Below, piece after piece: positions 18,157 to 27,370 of a stretch of DNA of 64,000 nt. The DNA is taken from assembly GCF_030246845.1 (NCBI RefSeq), contig NZ_CP126889.1, positions 3,839,001 through 3,903,000 of the forward strand. The letters run 5' to 3'. The position numbers were made by a program, and so were the translations under genes. How positions within the stretch are numbered: the first letter of the stretch is position 1; the number at the start of each line of letters is the position of its first letter. The notes under the pieces were generated by a model that saw only the letters and a list, made by a program, of their open reading frames with translations, was not told the origin of the DNA and did not search any database. The DNA comes from Enhydrobacter sp. GTDB taxonomy: Bacteria > Pseudomonadota > Alphaproteobacteria > Reyranellales > Reyranellaceae.

Positions 18157-19585
18157 CGGTCGTGTCCCGGATGGTGGTGTAGCTGGGGAGAGCAAGGCCG
18201 CGAGCGAGCGCGCTGTTTGATGGCGCCGTAGCGAGGGAGCGGCCTTGCGGGGGTCACCGGCGATTTCCGGTTAGGGTTTGGTTGCGAGCTCCAACCTGCA
18301 CGCGAGGAACCACCGATGACCGAAGAGATGATGGACCTGCGTTCGCTTGTCGAGAAGGCCCCTGACGCTGACGTTCTGCGCGAGATGATCGCCTTTGCTG
18401 CCGAGCGCCTGATGGAGATCGAGGTCGGTGCGCTGACCGGCGCCGCCCATGGCGAGAAGAGCGCCACGCGACTGGCCCAGCGCAACGGCTATCGCGACCG
18501 GGATTGGGAGACGCGGGCCGGCACGGTGGAGCTGCGCATCCCCAAGCTGCGCCGCGGCAGCTACTTCCCCAGCTTCCTCGAGCCGCGCCGCATGGCCGAG
18601 AAGGCCCTGACCGCGGTGATCCAGGAGGCCTACATCCAAGGCGTCTCCACCCGATCGGTCGACGACCTGGTCAAGGCCTTGGGCATGAGCGGCATCTCCA
18701 AGAGCCAGGTCAGCCGGCTGTGCGAGGAGATCGACCAGCGGGTGAAGGCCTTCCTCGACCGGCCGATCGAGGGCGACTGGCCCTATCTGTGGATCGACGC
18801 CACCTACGTGAAGGTGCGCCAGGCCGGCCGCATCGTCTCGGTCGCCGTCATCGTCGCCGTCGGCGTCAACGCCGACGGCCGGCGCGAGGTGCTGGGCATG
18901 GATATCGGCCCGTCCGAAGCCGAGACCTTCTGGACGGCGTTCCTCAGGAAGCTGACGCGCCGCGGCTTGCGCGGCGTCAAGCTGGTCATCTCCGACGCCC
19001 ATGAAGGTATCAAGGCAGCGATCTCCAAGATCCTCACCGCCACCTGGCAGCGCTGCCGCGTCCACTTCATGCGCAACGCCTTGGCGCATGCCGGCCGAAG
19101 CGGACGCCGCGTGGTCTCGGCCTTCATCGCCACCGCCTTCGCCCAGGACGATGCCGAGCAGGCGCGTGCGCAGTGGCGGCGTGTCGCCGATCAGCTCCGA
19201 CCCAAGGTCCCCAAGCTGGCTACCCTGATGGACGAGGCAGAGCCCGATGTGCTCGCCTACATGAGCTTCCCGGCACAGCACCGGGTCAAGCTGCACTCGA
19301 TCAACCCCCTGGAGCGCCTCAACGGCGAGATCAAGCGCCGCACCGAGGTCGTCGGCATCTTCCCCAATGAAGCGGCCATCGTTCGACTCGTCGGGGCCAT
19401 CCTGCTCGAGCAGAACGACGAGTGGGCCGTCCAGCGCTCCCGCTACATCACGCTGGAAAGCATCGCCCCCGTAAGCGATGATCCTCTCGTCGGGCTGCCT
19501 GCTGTGGCTGCCTGATCGATCCGGCTCACGCCGAAGATCGCTGTGCTGACTCAGCGCCAGCTACACCACGTCTCGGGGCACGATC
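18157..19585 (+). mobile_element. IS256 family insertion sequence, copy A
   Basis: About 1.43 kb with imperfect inverted ends: left ggtcgtgtcccggatggtgg and, read inward from the right, gatcgtgccccgagacgtgg. It is flanked by the direct repeat gtagttatc (18148-18156 and 19586-19594), consistent with the 8-9 bp duplication of this family. The transposase is identical in protein sequence to the inverted copy at 25591-27018. Intact and presumably recently mobile. Confidence 0.9.
18316..19515 (+). CDS. IS256 family (mutator-type) transposase, copy A
   Basis: A 399-residue DDE transposase. The first catalytic Asp is in YLWIDATYVKVR, the second in GVKLVISDAHEGIKAAI, and the RCRVHFMRN motif with the downstream Glu region (NPLERLNGEIKRRTEVVGIF) is typical of mutator-type enzymes. 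The N-terminus contains GAAHGEKSATRLAQRNGYRDR. There is no interruption. The residue-for-residue identity with copy B shows that the two copies separated recently. Confidence 0.95.
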   Translation: MTEEMMDLRSLVEKAPDADVLREMIAFAAERLMEIEVGALTGAAHGEKSATRLAQRNGYRDRDWETRAGTVELRIPKLRRGSYFPSFLEPRRMAEKALTAVIQEAYIQGVSTRSVDDLVKALGMSGISKSQVSRLCEEIDQRVKAFLDRPIEGDWPYLWIDATYVKVRQAGRIVSVAVIVAVGVNADGRREVLGMDIGPSEAETFWTAFLRKLTRRGLRGVKLVISDAHEGIKAAISKILTATWQRCRVHFMRNALAHAGRSGRRVVSAFIATAFAQDDAEQARAQWRRVADQLRPKVPKLATLMDEAEPDVLAYMSFPAQHRVKLHSINPLERLNGEIKRRTEVVGIFPNEAAIVRLVGAILLEQNDEWAVQRSRYITLESIAPVSDDPLVGLPAVAA

Positions 19586-19880
19586 GTAGTTATCGATAGC
19601 GCGCTCATATGTCCCTTGTCATCATAGGCGTTGCCGCGATTGTGGAACGCTTCGACAAGAGCTTTAGCATCCAGGTAGCCTAACGATATTAGGTGAGAGC
19701 AACTGGCAATTCTCTGATCAGCGGTGCTGCCATGAGAGCACTCTATACTCAGCCTATGGGTATCCTCAGCGAAAGCCGGCACAGCGCCCACAATAGACAG
19801 TAGTGCAATTAGGCTTGCGCGGATAATGCGCTGTGCCCGTACGGTTACCTGGCTCCGTGTGCTGAGCAAGCCGGGCGGAG
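19586..19880 (-). pseudogene. Exported TPR-repeat protein remnant
   Basis: A minus-strand frame has a signal peptide, ASLIALLSIVGAVPAFAED, followed by IECSHGSTADQRIASCSHLI and the start of a TPR unit, AFHNRGNAYDDKGH. The next TPR residues (ERAIDNYN) are in a shifted frame, and the coding sequence ends at the IS256 copy A junction. TPR proteins of this kind (NRGxAYxxKGxxxxAIxDY) are common exported rhizobial proteins. The 5' end is unclear because no good ATG precedes the signal peptide. Confidence 0.6.
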
Positions 19881-20228
19881 CTTCATCTGCGTCCACCGAC
19901 GCGGGCGAACCCCCAAGATTGGTGCCGCACAGCATCACGGCGCTCTCCATCATTTTGAAGGTGAGCGGGAACGCGGGGCATTCTTGGTTGTCGTTGATGC
20001 CGCTGTCTCTCAGCCGCTGGCGCTCGGTACTCCTTAGCCAGCGATGCCGCAAGGATGCGCGTCTTCGTCGCTCCGGGCAATGATGGATTCGTGCATTGCC
20101 TAGGAACCACAGCTTCCAGCAATCGTTTGGCCTCCATGATTGCCTGCGGCTGGGTGGTAAAAGATGGCCTCGTTGCTCCTCGGCCTCAAGGCGACCGCCG
20201 CAAACCGCCGAAGCGGGATTTCAATCAC
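19881..20228. other. Intergenic stretch between TPR remnant and exoD
   Basis: Some frames extend the flanking genes upstream, but none has a convincing start or product. I see no regulatory element that I can name. Confidence 0.35.
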
Positions 20229-20834
20229 ATGGAAGCGCGCAACTATGTCCCCACGTCGGTCCAGCTTTCGAAGATGCTTGGTCAGGCCCAGGACAGCGAA
20301 GTGTCGATCGGTTGGCTCGTGGAGCAATTGGGTCGGCGATCATTTGGCCTGACCTTCCTTGTGATGGCGGTGGTCGCGTTGCTTCCCGGAGCGTCGACAA
20401 TCGTTGGTCTGCTGGTTGCCTGGCCAGCCATTCAGATCATCCTCGGGCACGATGTAGCTGTGCTGCCGCGCTTGATTGCTCGCAGGAAGATCAGTGTCGA
20501 CCGGCTGGCTCGACTCATCAGCATTGTCACACCGCGGCTAGCATGGATGGAGAGCCTGATCCGGCCGCGCTGGCCACGACCCTTTGACATGGCCAAGCGG
20601 CTTACGGGAATCGTAGTGCTGCTTCTCGGACTGACGATGATTCTGCCCGTGCCATTCGGCAACGTGCTGCCAGCGCTTACAATCACGCTCCTGGCGCTCG
20701 CCTATCTCGAGGAAGATGGCATCGCCTTTCTGGTTGCGATGCTTGCTGCACTTGCTTCCCTCGCAATTGCCGTTGCGACGGTTTGGGGAACCGTTGAGAC
20801 GATCGATTGGATCGATCCAGCTCGCCCTCGATAA
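20229..20834 (+). CDS. exoD: ExoD family membrane protein
   Basis: The start at MEARNYVPTSVQLSKML gives 201 residues; the frame is open further upstream without protein character. The pattern is that of ExoD: an N-terminal soluble region with VSIGWLVEQLGRRSFGL, then hydrophobic segments (TFLVMAVVALLPGASTIVGLL, RLTGIVVLLLGLTMILPV, NVLPALTITLLALAYLEEDG, and a C-terminal membrane helix). ExoD was identified in Sinorhizobium as affecting exopolysaccharide production and alkali tolerance; its biochemical role is unsettled. It is a single gene with a convergent neighbour. Confidence 0.85.
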   Translation: MEARNYVPTSVQLSKMLGQAQDSEVSIGWLVEQLGRRSFGLTFLVMAVVALLPGASTIVGLLVAWPAIQIILGHDVAVLPRLIARRKISVDRLARLISIVTPRLAWMESLIRPRWPRPFDMAKRLTGIVVLLLGLTMILPVPFGNVLPALTITLLALAYLEEDGIAFLVAMLAALASLAIAVATVWGTVETIDWIDPARPR

Positions 20835-20936
20835 AGTATAGATCTGGCGGTAGGGCCAGCATTATCGCGGTCGCCTTACCGCCTTCCAGCGAGGGGCGAG
20901 TCTGCCTGATTGAATATGAGACCTGTCACAGCACGT

Positions 20937-21287
20937 TTACGGCAAGACGACCCAAGCACTGGCTGGCTCAGCCTGCACCTCCAAGAAATCTTTGAGCAGA
21001 TTCTCAATTGTGGCCGGTGTGAAGTTCCATTCGGACACATCGGATGCGAAGGTTCGGCCATCCATCCGCGCCTCGGCCAGAAGACCTTCTGCCCAAGCCT
21101 GCTGATAATAGCCACGCCGGAGATGGCCAATCGCCAACTCGATATGATGTCGCTCGTAAAGTCCGTCAGCCCGGGCACCGCTTCCGATGGAAGCCAGCAC
21201 ATGGCTAATTGCCACTTCGGCGATTTTCTTTCGTCTATGCGCAGGCAAGGCACCGACGTAGGCGTCGGCACTCCGGTTCACGGTCAT
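20937..21287 (-). CDS. Hypothetical protein
   Basis: A 116-residue soluble, mainly helical protein (MTVNRSADAYVGALPAHRRKKIAEVAISHV...). It contains ELAIGHLRRGYYQQAWAEGLLAEA and a C-terminal TPATIENLLKDFLEVQAEP. A GGAGGCGCGAA stretch precedes the start. I do not recognise the family. It is upstream of, and transcribed in the same direction as, nothing obvious; a response regulator lies on its upstream side on the same strand. Confidence 0.55.
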   Translation of the reverse strand: MTVNRSADAYVGALPAHRRKKIAEVAISHVLASIGSGARADGLYERHHIELAIGHLRRGYYQQAWAEGLLAEARMDGRTFASDVSEWNFTPATIENLLKDFLEVQAEPASAWVVLP

Positions 21288-21427
21288 TTCGCGCCTCCTA
21301 AGATGGAGGTACAGAAGTGGGGGCTAGCACCTATCACTACAAGGGCAGGTACGCCGCCGCCTGACGCTGTGTGGAGCGCTCTTGTGCGTGGAGGCCCGTC
21401 AGCGATGCATCGACTGACGTGGGAAGG

Positions 21428-21850
21428 TTACTGGTGGCCGAAGGAGCGCATGATGTGGACCAGCTGCTCCGCGCTATAGGGCTTCGGCAGGAAGTGGCCG
21501 CGCGCCGGAATGTCTTGCTTAGCGACGAGAACCTGGCCCGAGGTCAAAACCAGGTCGACCGGCGGCCACCGGCTCCGAATGACGAGCGCCAGGCGCCGTC
21601 CATCCATGCTCCCCGGCATGTTTATGTCCGTAAATACGATCAGGACCAGCGGATTGGTTTCGAGGTGCACGATGGCCTCGTCTGCGGATGCAGCGTCCAG
21701 CGTATCGAAGCCGCCGTCCTCGAGAATGGAAATGGCGCTTAGTCGGAGGATCGCCTCGTCTTCGACGACGAGAATTAAAGGCTGGGTCACGGGCGCACCT
21801 GTCAAGAATGACGAATCGTCGGACCAGCGAGCGGTGATCTGTGCACGCAA
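21428..21850 (-). CDS. Single-domain response regulator (CheY-like receiver)
   Basis: A receiver domain of about 120 residues with all key residues: acidic pair in LVVEDEAILRLSA, phospho-acceptor Asp in LIVFTDINMPGSMDG, Ser/Thr in LVLTSGQ, and Lys in FLPKPYSAEQL. There is no output domain, so it should act by protein contact or as a phosphate sink. The first ~20 residues (MRAQITARWSDDSSFL) are not domain-like. The GTG at 21790, giving VTQPLILVVEDE, is a likely true start. No histidine kinase gene is adjacent. Confidence 0.85.
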   Translation of the reverse strand: MRAQITARWSDDSSFLTGAPVTQPLILVVEDEAILRLSAISILEDGGFDTLDAASADEAIVHLETNPLVLIVFTDINMPGSMDGRRLALVIRSRWPPVDLVLTSGQVLVAKQDIPARGHFLPKPYSAEQLVHIMRSFGHQ

Positions 21851-22881
21851 ATCCTACAGTGTACTAACTGCCACTGGACTGCTTAGTTGCTTCAATGAGG
21901 ATACTGATCAGATACTGGTCGCCCTTAGGGCCCCTCGACCAGCCTTTGGATCTTCGGATTCGCATCTAACACTGAGGGCTGACGCCAAGGAACCGAGCGG
22001 CGCTCCATGTCGGCAATCACGCGCTCGTGCATCAAATCGGGGACCGAGAAGGCGGCCTAGGGGCGTATGCCATCGCCGCATGCATGTCGCTCGAGGAGAC
22101 CGCTGGCTGGACGGCAGCGCGGTGGCCGAGGCCGTCGAGTTTCAGAAGCCGGCGGCTGTCCACGCAATCAGGCTCGTCGAGATCGAGAAGGCCGCTTAAC
22201 AACTGCTCTTGTATCCGATGCAGCAGCGGCTAGACTTACCCATCGTCGGCTGAGGCTATCAGGCGTCGACGGCTGAGAGACAGCGGCACTGGCGCACATG
22301 ATGCCCCGAGCTCCCGCCTGCGGACAGCGGCGGATTGCACCATAGAGAATCAGACGCTCATTTCGGCCATTCGGCAGAACAGAAGGCTCTGGACCGTACG
22401 GCAAGCGGAACTGGACAGTCTCTCAAGCGAAAGGCTCGCCACGTCCCGAGCAGCATTGCATCGCTCGTACGACTTGCAGTCTCGGACCTACAAGTTGGTC
22501 GAAGCAGGGAGCGATACTAAGCCGATATCAAAATTTGGGTCAGCAACCACCGCACATCGGTTGCCGCACGTGCCAGGGACGTTACATGACATGCATCGTT
22601 GTTAGCCGCCGGCACCTACGCGTTGCGGCAGCTCGTCCAAGCGGCCTTGCGGACCCTTGATTCATATCGGCGTGCCCGCGCTGCAGTGCTCGCAGAACGG
22701 CGATTATGGAAATCGCAAAGCTTGCAGCGCCGCTCGAGCAAGTGTAGCAAAAATGCGGCTGCCTGTTTCCCCAAACGTCTGAGCGTTTGCTTAAGCATGA
22801 CTGCGGATGAGCTGTGCACCGGCCTCTCTACCAAGGCCGACGTGATCGAATGGGCTCTCCGATAACTCAATAGGTGACCCG
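21851..22881. other. 1-kb stretch without a supported gene
   Basis: An open plus frame without an ATG (about 22235-22592) encodes a helical segment, ENQTLISAIRQNRRLWTVRQ, and SRAALHRSYDLQSRTYKLVE, which looks like a fragment of a coiled-coil protein. Overlapping frames at 22599-22870 exist on both strands with no recognisable product. This may be decayed coding DNA. Confidence 0.35.
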
Positions 22882-22989
22882 ATGAACTACGCGGGTTTCC
22901 TGATCGAGTGGGTTGAGAAGGAGTATCGTGATTGGGTTTTGGCGGTGCCGCGGAAGACCATCACGTTCTTTGAGAAGCAGCAGGCTTAG
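22882..22989 (+). CDS. Possible 35-residue protein
   Basis: A short frame, MNYAGFLIEWVEKEYRDW then VLAVPRKTITFFEKQQA, is aromatic-rich and amphipathic. It overlaps the 3' end of the convergent exported-protein gene by four bases. It has GTGACCCG just upstream rather than a clear ribosome-binding site. Support is weak. Confidence 0.25.
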   Translation: MNYAGFLIEWVEKEYRDWVLAVPRKTITFFEKQQA

Positions 22990-23333
22990 TCTTTGGGAGA
23001 CTTTGTGCCCACCTTCCCGGTGTATGGATTGACGTTGCCGCGCGTGCCGTAGTTGTCGCGTGTCGAGCTGTTGGAATTGGTCTGATGGTGGGGTTGCACA
23101 TAGGTACCGTCGCGCTTGCTGTAGCCCTTCACCGAATGACTACTTGAATTGCTGCCGGTCCCATATCCGCCGTGGCCTCCGCCGCCGCTATGACTGCCAC
23201 CACCGTGACCTCCACCGCCGCGTGCACTAGCATCGGTTATCGACGCCACTGTCGAAACAAGCCCCAAAATTCCCAAAGTAATTCTACGTCTATTCAATAT
23301 TCCCCCCAGTAAGAATCCTCTTAAACGAGACAC
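22986..23333 (-). CDS. Exported glycine/serine-rich protein
   Basis: A 115-residue protein with an N-terminal signal region (ITLGILGLVSTVASITDASA). A Gly/His-rich low-complexity stretch (RGGGGHGGGSHSGGGGHGG) follows, then a more ordered tail, SVKGYSKRDGTYVQPHHQTN, SSTRDNYGTRGNVNPYTGKVGT. The tail motif GTYVxPHxxTxxNxxxxDNYxTxGNxNPYTGKxGT is recurrent in short exported proteobacterial proteins, as I remember. The His-rich part might bind metals, but this is speculative. Confidence 0.7.
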   Translation of the reverse strand: MSRLRGFLLGGILNRRRITLGILGLVSTVASITDASARGGGGHGGGSHSGGGGHGGYGTGSNSSSHSVKGYSKRDGTYVQPHHQTNSNSSTRDNYGTRGNVNPYTGKVGTKSPKD

Positions 23334-23488
23334 GGTAGCGTACTACCATTTGTAGAATATTCTATACCACTTTCGTGTGTCGGATGTTGCAATCGACAGC
23401 AATCATCAGCTCTAGCCGGCATTGTCATCAATGCCATCCATATCGCCAAGCCGGCCAAAGGCAGGCGGATGACCAAGTGATTGGTCAT
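23321..23488 (-). CDS. Small exported peptide
   Basis: From MTNHLVIRLPLAGLAIWM a 55-residue protein with a signal peptide (cleavage near MPARADD) and a 30-residue mature part containing a DCCRLQHP cysteine pair and a later Cys. It overlaps the next gene by 13 bp on the same strand, suggesting coupled translation. The function is unknown. Confidence 0.4.
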   Translation of the reverse strand: MTNHLVIRLPLAGLAIWMALMTMPARADDCCRLQHPTHESGIEYSTNGSTLPCLV

Positions 23489-23523
23489 GTAACTACCCTC
23501 AGCGTTGGCCGCGTATGCCGGAA

Positions 23524-24231
23524 TCACGGAGAACGTGCTGCGCTGACGGATGCCTCCATCATGCAACGGTCCAAGATCATGCGCGGATCAAAGCCGGGAA
23601 AACGAGCATTAGGGTCGGCATATACCTCAGCCACCCAAGTTTGGATGGCCGTTTCAGCTGCCGCTGAGCCTCGATAAACTTGCCCCTGAGGGCCATAGGC
23701 TTCGTTTCTTGTGATCAGTTCTGCGGCTGCTGCTTGCGAAAAGCCAGACATCTTGTAGGAGATCGCCTTTGCAATTATCGTCATTTTTGCTTGGCACATC
23801 TGCACATGCATCGCGCGCTCTAGCTGTTGGCGCATCCGAACATCAGGCGGTATTGCGGCTTCCCGTCTCGCCTGTTCCTGGGCTGCTGCGACTCTCCGTT
23901 GATGGTCGGCATCACTTGTGAAGGTGTAGGCGGTCGGATTTCCGCTTACCGCGAGTCTGCCCGACATCTCCGTTCCGTCGGCGTTGACCACCGTTAAGTG
24001 GCAAACGAACAAAGCATCGCCGGTACTCGTCGACGGGAAGTCGACGTTCGTTCTCGGTACGGTGGCGACATCGCGCAGGGTCGCTTTTTCGTAGCCCGGC
24101 ACCTTATGGAGGCCGTCGAGAATTCGGCTCGCATTGTGCGACGTGTTGCAGGGATCCGTTTCGGCGGGAAGCTGCATGCAATTTGTAAGTGCCGCTAACA
24201 CAAACAAGGGCACAAAAGTTGACAAGGCCAT
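23524..24231 (-). CDS. Lipoprotein of unknown function
   Basis: The start at 24231 (MALSTFVPLFVLAAL) gives 235 residues with the lipobox LTNC; the overlong frame to 24402 is not coding-like. The mature part contains a beta-rich region (DALFVCHLTVVNADGTEMSG, NPTAYTFTSDADH), a charged helix (QRRVAAAQEQARREA), and a conserved-looking C-terminal block with Cys residues (HVQMCQAKMTIIAKA, DRCMMEAS). Cysteines at both ends could form disulfides in the periplasm. No family is recognised. Confidence 0.65.
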   Translation of the reverse strand: MALSTFVPLFVLAALTNCMQLPAETDPCNTSHNASRILDGLHKVPGYEKATLRDVATVPRTNVDFPSTSTGDALFVCHLTVVNADGTEMSGRLAVSGNPTAYTFTSDADHQRRVAAAQEQARREAAIPPDVRMRQQLERAMHVQMCQAKMTIIAKAISYKMSGFSQAAAAELITRNEAYGPQGQVYRGSAAAETAIQTWVAEVYADPNARFPGFDPRMILDRCMMEASVSAARSP

Positions 24232-24411
24232 CTTCGCTGGCCGCCTCAGGAGCCACGCCAACCTTGCACACAATGGCGTTCCCGAAACCGCCTGCGATGG
24301 TCGAGGTACCGCGATTGGCAATGAGGGTTGCGATGCCTGTAGCGGGGCATGTGCCACATGTGTAGCGGCATCGCCGACTGCAGGGTGCTGCAACCAAAGC
24401 ATGGTCGTGTC

Positions 24412-25590
24412 CTACTGCAGGATGTGGTGCAACTTGATCATGAATGTCGCGGCGAGGTCGATGCTGTCGTCTGCCGCGTCGATCTGTTGGTCGGTCAAGC
24501 CGACGTTGATCAGTGCACTGCGATCCAACTCGCCGTGTTTGGCGCGGCATACCTGCGACAAGAAGTAGTCGATCCTGTCTGTCGTCAAGAACACCTTCTT
24601 TCCGATCGTGTCGACGAAAATGTCGTACTTGGCGTACGAAGAATCGAAGGGGACCTTGGCGCAGACGTCGGCCTTTGCCTGTTTGGGGCTCGGCAGTGTC
24701 GTCGGGGCTGGCGACTGATCACTGGGCGAGGAAGGCGTTTTCGCTGCACCATTGGCTACGATGCCTTGCCGTGCACGCTCTATTGGTAACGCAGCTAGCG
24801 CTCCGGCGTGATTTGCTGCGGCTGCTTTTTCAAGCAACTGGAGACGCATCTGGTTCGGATTGGGCACGTCCAGTCGCTTTTCATCGATCATCGTGAACAG
24901 ACTGGCGGCACAGTCTGCGTCACCCAATGCATACCCGGCCTGGAAGAGTTGAATGGCCCTCGGGTAGTCCTTCGAATCGGAAATGTAGATCCAGCCCAAG
25001 TTGTCAAATGCAGCTGCATAGTGAGCAACAACAAGTTGCTGAAAGAGCGCCGCTGCAGCTTTCTTGTCTCGGTATTGTAAGGCACGCGCAAGCTGATACT
25101 TGAACCGTAGCTCGGCCGGATGGGCATCCGCAGCTGCTGCGCACGCCTTTATTGCAGCATCCAAATTCGCGTGCAGTTCCTTGAACTGGACGCCGGGAGC
25201 GCCTGGATAGCGTTGGGCATCGGTGGGATTTGCGGCAAGCGTATCGCAGTCGTCTTGGGGGGCTCCCCCGCGTGGTATCGAACTCGAACTAGTGCGGGGC
25301 AGCGACTTTGCCTCTTCAGTAGAGTGCCCTTGTCCCTTTCCGACGCCGGGTCCCCGCGAGGCCGCTTCCAAAAAGACGACACGGCCTGCAACGCCACAAA
25401 GGGCAAGCTGAAGAGAAACAGTGTTCCCCGCTCGCAAGAGCGTTTGGAGGCCGCGAGTCAGCCAACCTCTTGTAACCGCACCGGAGTTCGCGAACGATGT
25501 GGGATCGACGTTGATGACTGTCCGTGCACCAGTTTCATCTTCGATCGTGAAGTTCACGATCACGGTGGCTTCGTCCTTATCGAAGGTTCG
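24412..25590 (-). pseudogene. Secreted Sel1-like repeat protein, 3' part (interrupted by IS256 copy B)
   Basis: The larger piece of a gene split by IS256. It encodes a beta-rich segment (ATVIVNFTIEDETGARTVIN), a linker, and Sel1/TPR-like repeats (AAFDNLGWIYISDSKDYPRA, QLFQAGYALGDADCAASLF, LQLLEKAAAANHAGALAAL). A C-terminal domain (DIFVDTIGKKVFLTTDRIDY, LINVGLTDQQIDAADDSIDL) follows. Removing the IS and one copy of the 8-bp repeat joins GRVVART to FDKDEATVIV in frame with the 5' piece at 27019-27344. A truncated product could start at a GTG or ATG near 25563, but it would lack the signal peptide. Confidence 0.75.
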
Positions 25591-27018
25591 GATCGTGCCC
25601 CGAGACGTGGTGTAGCTGGCGCTGAGTCAGCACAGCGATCTTCGGCGTGAGCCGGATCGATCAGGCAGCCACAGCAGGCAGCCCGACGAGAGGATCATCG
25701 CTTACGGGGGCGATGCTTTCCAGCGTGATGTAGCGGGAGCGCTGGACGGCCCACTCGTCGTTCTGCTCGAGCAGGATGGCCCCGACGAGTCGAACGATGG
25801 CCGCTTCATTGGGGAAGATGCCGACGACCTCGGTGCGGCGCTTGATCTCGCCGTTGAGGCGCTCCAGGGGGTTGATCGAGTGCAGCTTGACCCGGTGCTG
25901 TGCCGGGAAGCTCATGTAGGCGAGCACATCGGGCTCTGCCTCGTCCATCAGGGTAGCCAGCTTGGGGACCTTGGGTCGGAGCTGATCGGCGACACGCCGC
26001 CACTGCGCACGCGCCTGCTCGGCATCGTCCTGGGCGAAGGCGGTGGCGATGAAGGCCGAGACCACGCGGCGTCCGCTTCGGCCGGCATGCGCCAAGGCGT
26101 TGCGCATGAAGTGGACGCGGCAGCGCTGCCAGGTGGCGGTGAGGATCTTGGAGATCGCTGCCTTGATACCTTCATGGGCGTCGGAGATGACCAGCTTGAC
26201 GCCGCGCAAGCCGCGGCGCGTCAGCTTCCTGAGGAACGCCGTCCAGAAGGTCTCGGCTTCGGACGGGCCGATATCCATGCCCAGCACCTCGCGCCGGCCG
26301 TCGGCGTTGACGCCGACGGCGACGATGACGGCGACCGAGACGATGCGGCCGGCCTGGCGCACCTTCACGTAGGTGGCGTCGATCCACAGATAGGGCCAGT
26401 CGCCCTCGATCGGCCGGTCGAGGAAGGCCTTCACCCGCTGGTCGATCTCCTCGCACAGCCGGCTGACCTGGCTCTTGGAGATGCCGCTCATGCCCAAGGC
26501 CTTGACCAGGTCGTCGACCGATCGGGTGGAGACGCCTTGGATGTAGGCCTCCTGGATCACCGCGGTCAGGGCCTTCTCGGCCATGCGGCGCGGCTCGAGG
26601 AAGCTGGGGAAGTAGCTGCCGCGGCGCAGCTTGGGGATGCGCAGCTCCACCGTGCCGGCCCGCGTCTCCCAATCCCGGTCGCGATAGCCGTTGCGCTGGG
26701 CCAGTCGCGTGGCGCTCTTCTCGCCATGGGCGGCGCCGGTCAGCGCACCGACCTCGATCTCCATCAGGCGCTCGGCAGCAAAGGCGATCATCTCGCGCAG
26801 AACGTCAGCGTCAGGGGCCTTCTCGACAAGCGAACGCAGGTCCATCATCTCTTCGGTCATCGGTGGTTCCTCGCGTGCAGGTTGGAGCTCGCAACCAAAC
26901 CCTAACCGGAAATCGCCGGTGACCCCCGCAAGGCCGCTCCCTCGCTACGGCGCCATCAAACAGCGCGCTCGCTCGCGGCCTTGCTCTCCCCAGCTACACC
27001 ACCATCCGGGACACGACC
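25591..27018 (-). mobile_element. IS256 family insertion sequence, copy B (inverted)
   Basis: The same element as copy A in opposite orientation, about 1428 bp, flanked by the direct repeat aaggttcg (25583-25590 and 27019-27026). The ends gatcgtgccccgagacgtgg and its partner match copy A. It lies inside the Sel1-like gene. The matched duplication shows an independent insertion rather than a product of rearrangement between copies. Confidence 0.9.
25661..26860 (-). CDS. IS256 family (mutator-type) transposase, copy B
   Basis: A 399-residue protein identical to copy A at 18316-19515, with the catalytic Asp motifs (YLWIDATYVKVR, VKLVISDAHEG) and the NPLERLNGEIKRR block intact. It is encoded on the minus strand, so the two copies form an inverted pair around a 6-kb segment. 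Confidence 0.95.
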   Translation of the reverse strand: MTEEMMDLRSLVEKAPDADVLREMIAFAAERLMEIEVGALTGAAHGEKSATRLAQRNGYRDRDWETRAGTVELRIPKLRRGSYFPSFLEPRRMAEKALTAVIQEAYIQGVSTRSVDDLVKALGMSGISKSQVSRLCEEIDQRVKAFLDRPIEGDWPYLWIDATYVKVRQAGRIVSVAVIVAVGVNADGRREVLGMDIGPSEAETFWTAFLRKLTRRGLRGVKLVISDAHEGIKAAISKILTATWQRCRVHFMRNALAHAGRSGRRVVSAFIATAFAQDDAEQARAQWRRVADQLRPKVPKLATLMDEAEPDVLAYMSFPAQHRVKLHSINPLERLNGEIKRRTEVVGIFPNEAAIVRLVGAILLEQNDEWAVQRSRYITLESIAPVSDDPLVGLPAVAA

Positions 27019-27344
27019 AAGGTTCGCGCCACAACGCGCCCAGAGGTGGACTGAGATGAGCAGCCGGTGCCGGCCCCAGTAGGCACCAGTTTGCCTATCT
27101 CCAGGACCTGCGTGCCTGTCGGGTCCAATGTGTAGGAAGGTTCAACTTGTGAGGGTTGTGCCGCACCTGGTGTACTTTGAGCAGGGGCTTGGCTCACTGA
27201 AAGAGGGAGGACCAAAGCCAGTATCATGATTGTGGTGAGCCACTTCGGGCAGGCGACGGTGGTATTGTGAGACGGCGCTACACTTCTGACCGGATTGCGC
27301 CCTAAAGGGCGGCGCAATACCGCAATCTCTATGCCGCCGGCCAT
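27019..27344 (-). pseudogene. 5' part of the IS256-interrupted Sel1-like gene
   Basis: It encodes a signal peptide (WLTTIMILALVLPLSVSQAPAQ) and a short mature segment, PSYTLDPTGTQVLEIGKLV then CSSQSTSGRVVART, before running into IS256 copy B. The reading frame continues correctly into the piece at 24412-25590 once the element and one 8-bp duplication are removed. The exact start is uncertain: the ATG at 27344 gives a long n-region, and the ATG at 27227 gives a very short one. Confidence 0.65.
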
Positions 27345-27370
27345 GTCTGGCTCCCTCCAATCCGCGCCTT

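Noticed and set aside
18271..19296. 341-codon frame opposite the IS256 transposase, and the same frame opposite copy B
   Set aside because: Perfectly antisense to a verified transposase and identical in both copies only because the DNA is identical.
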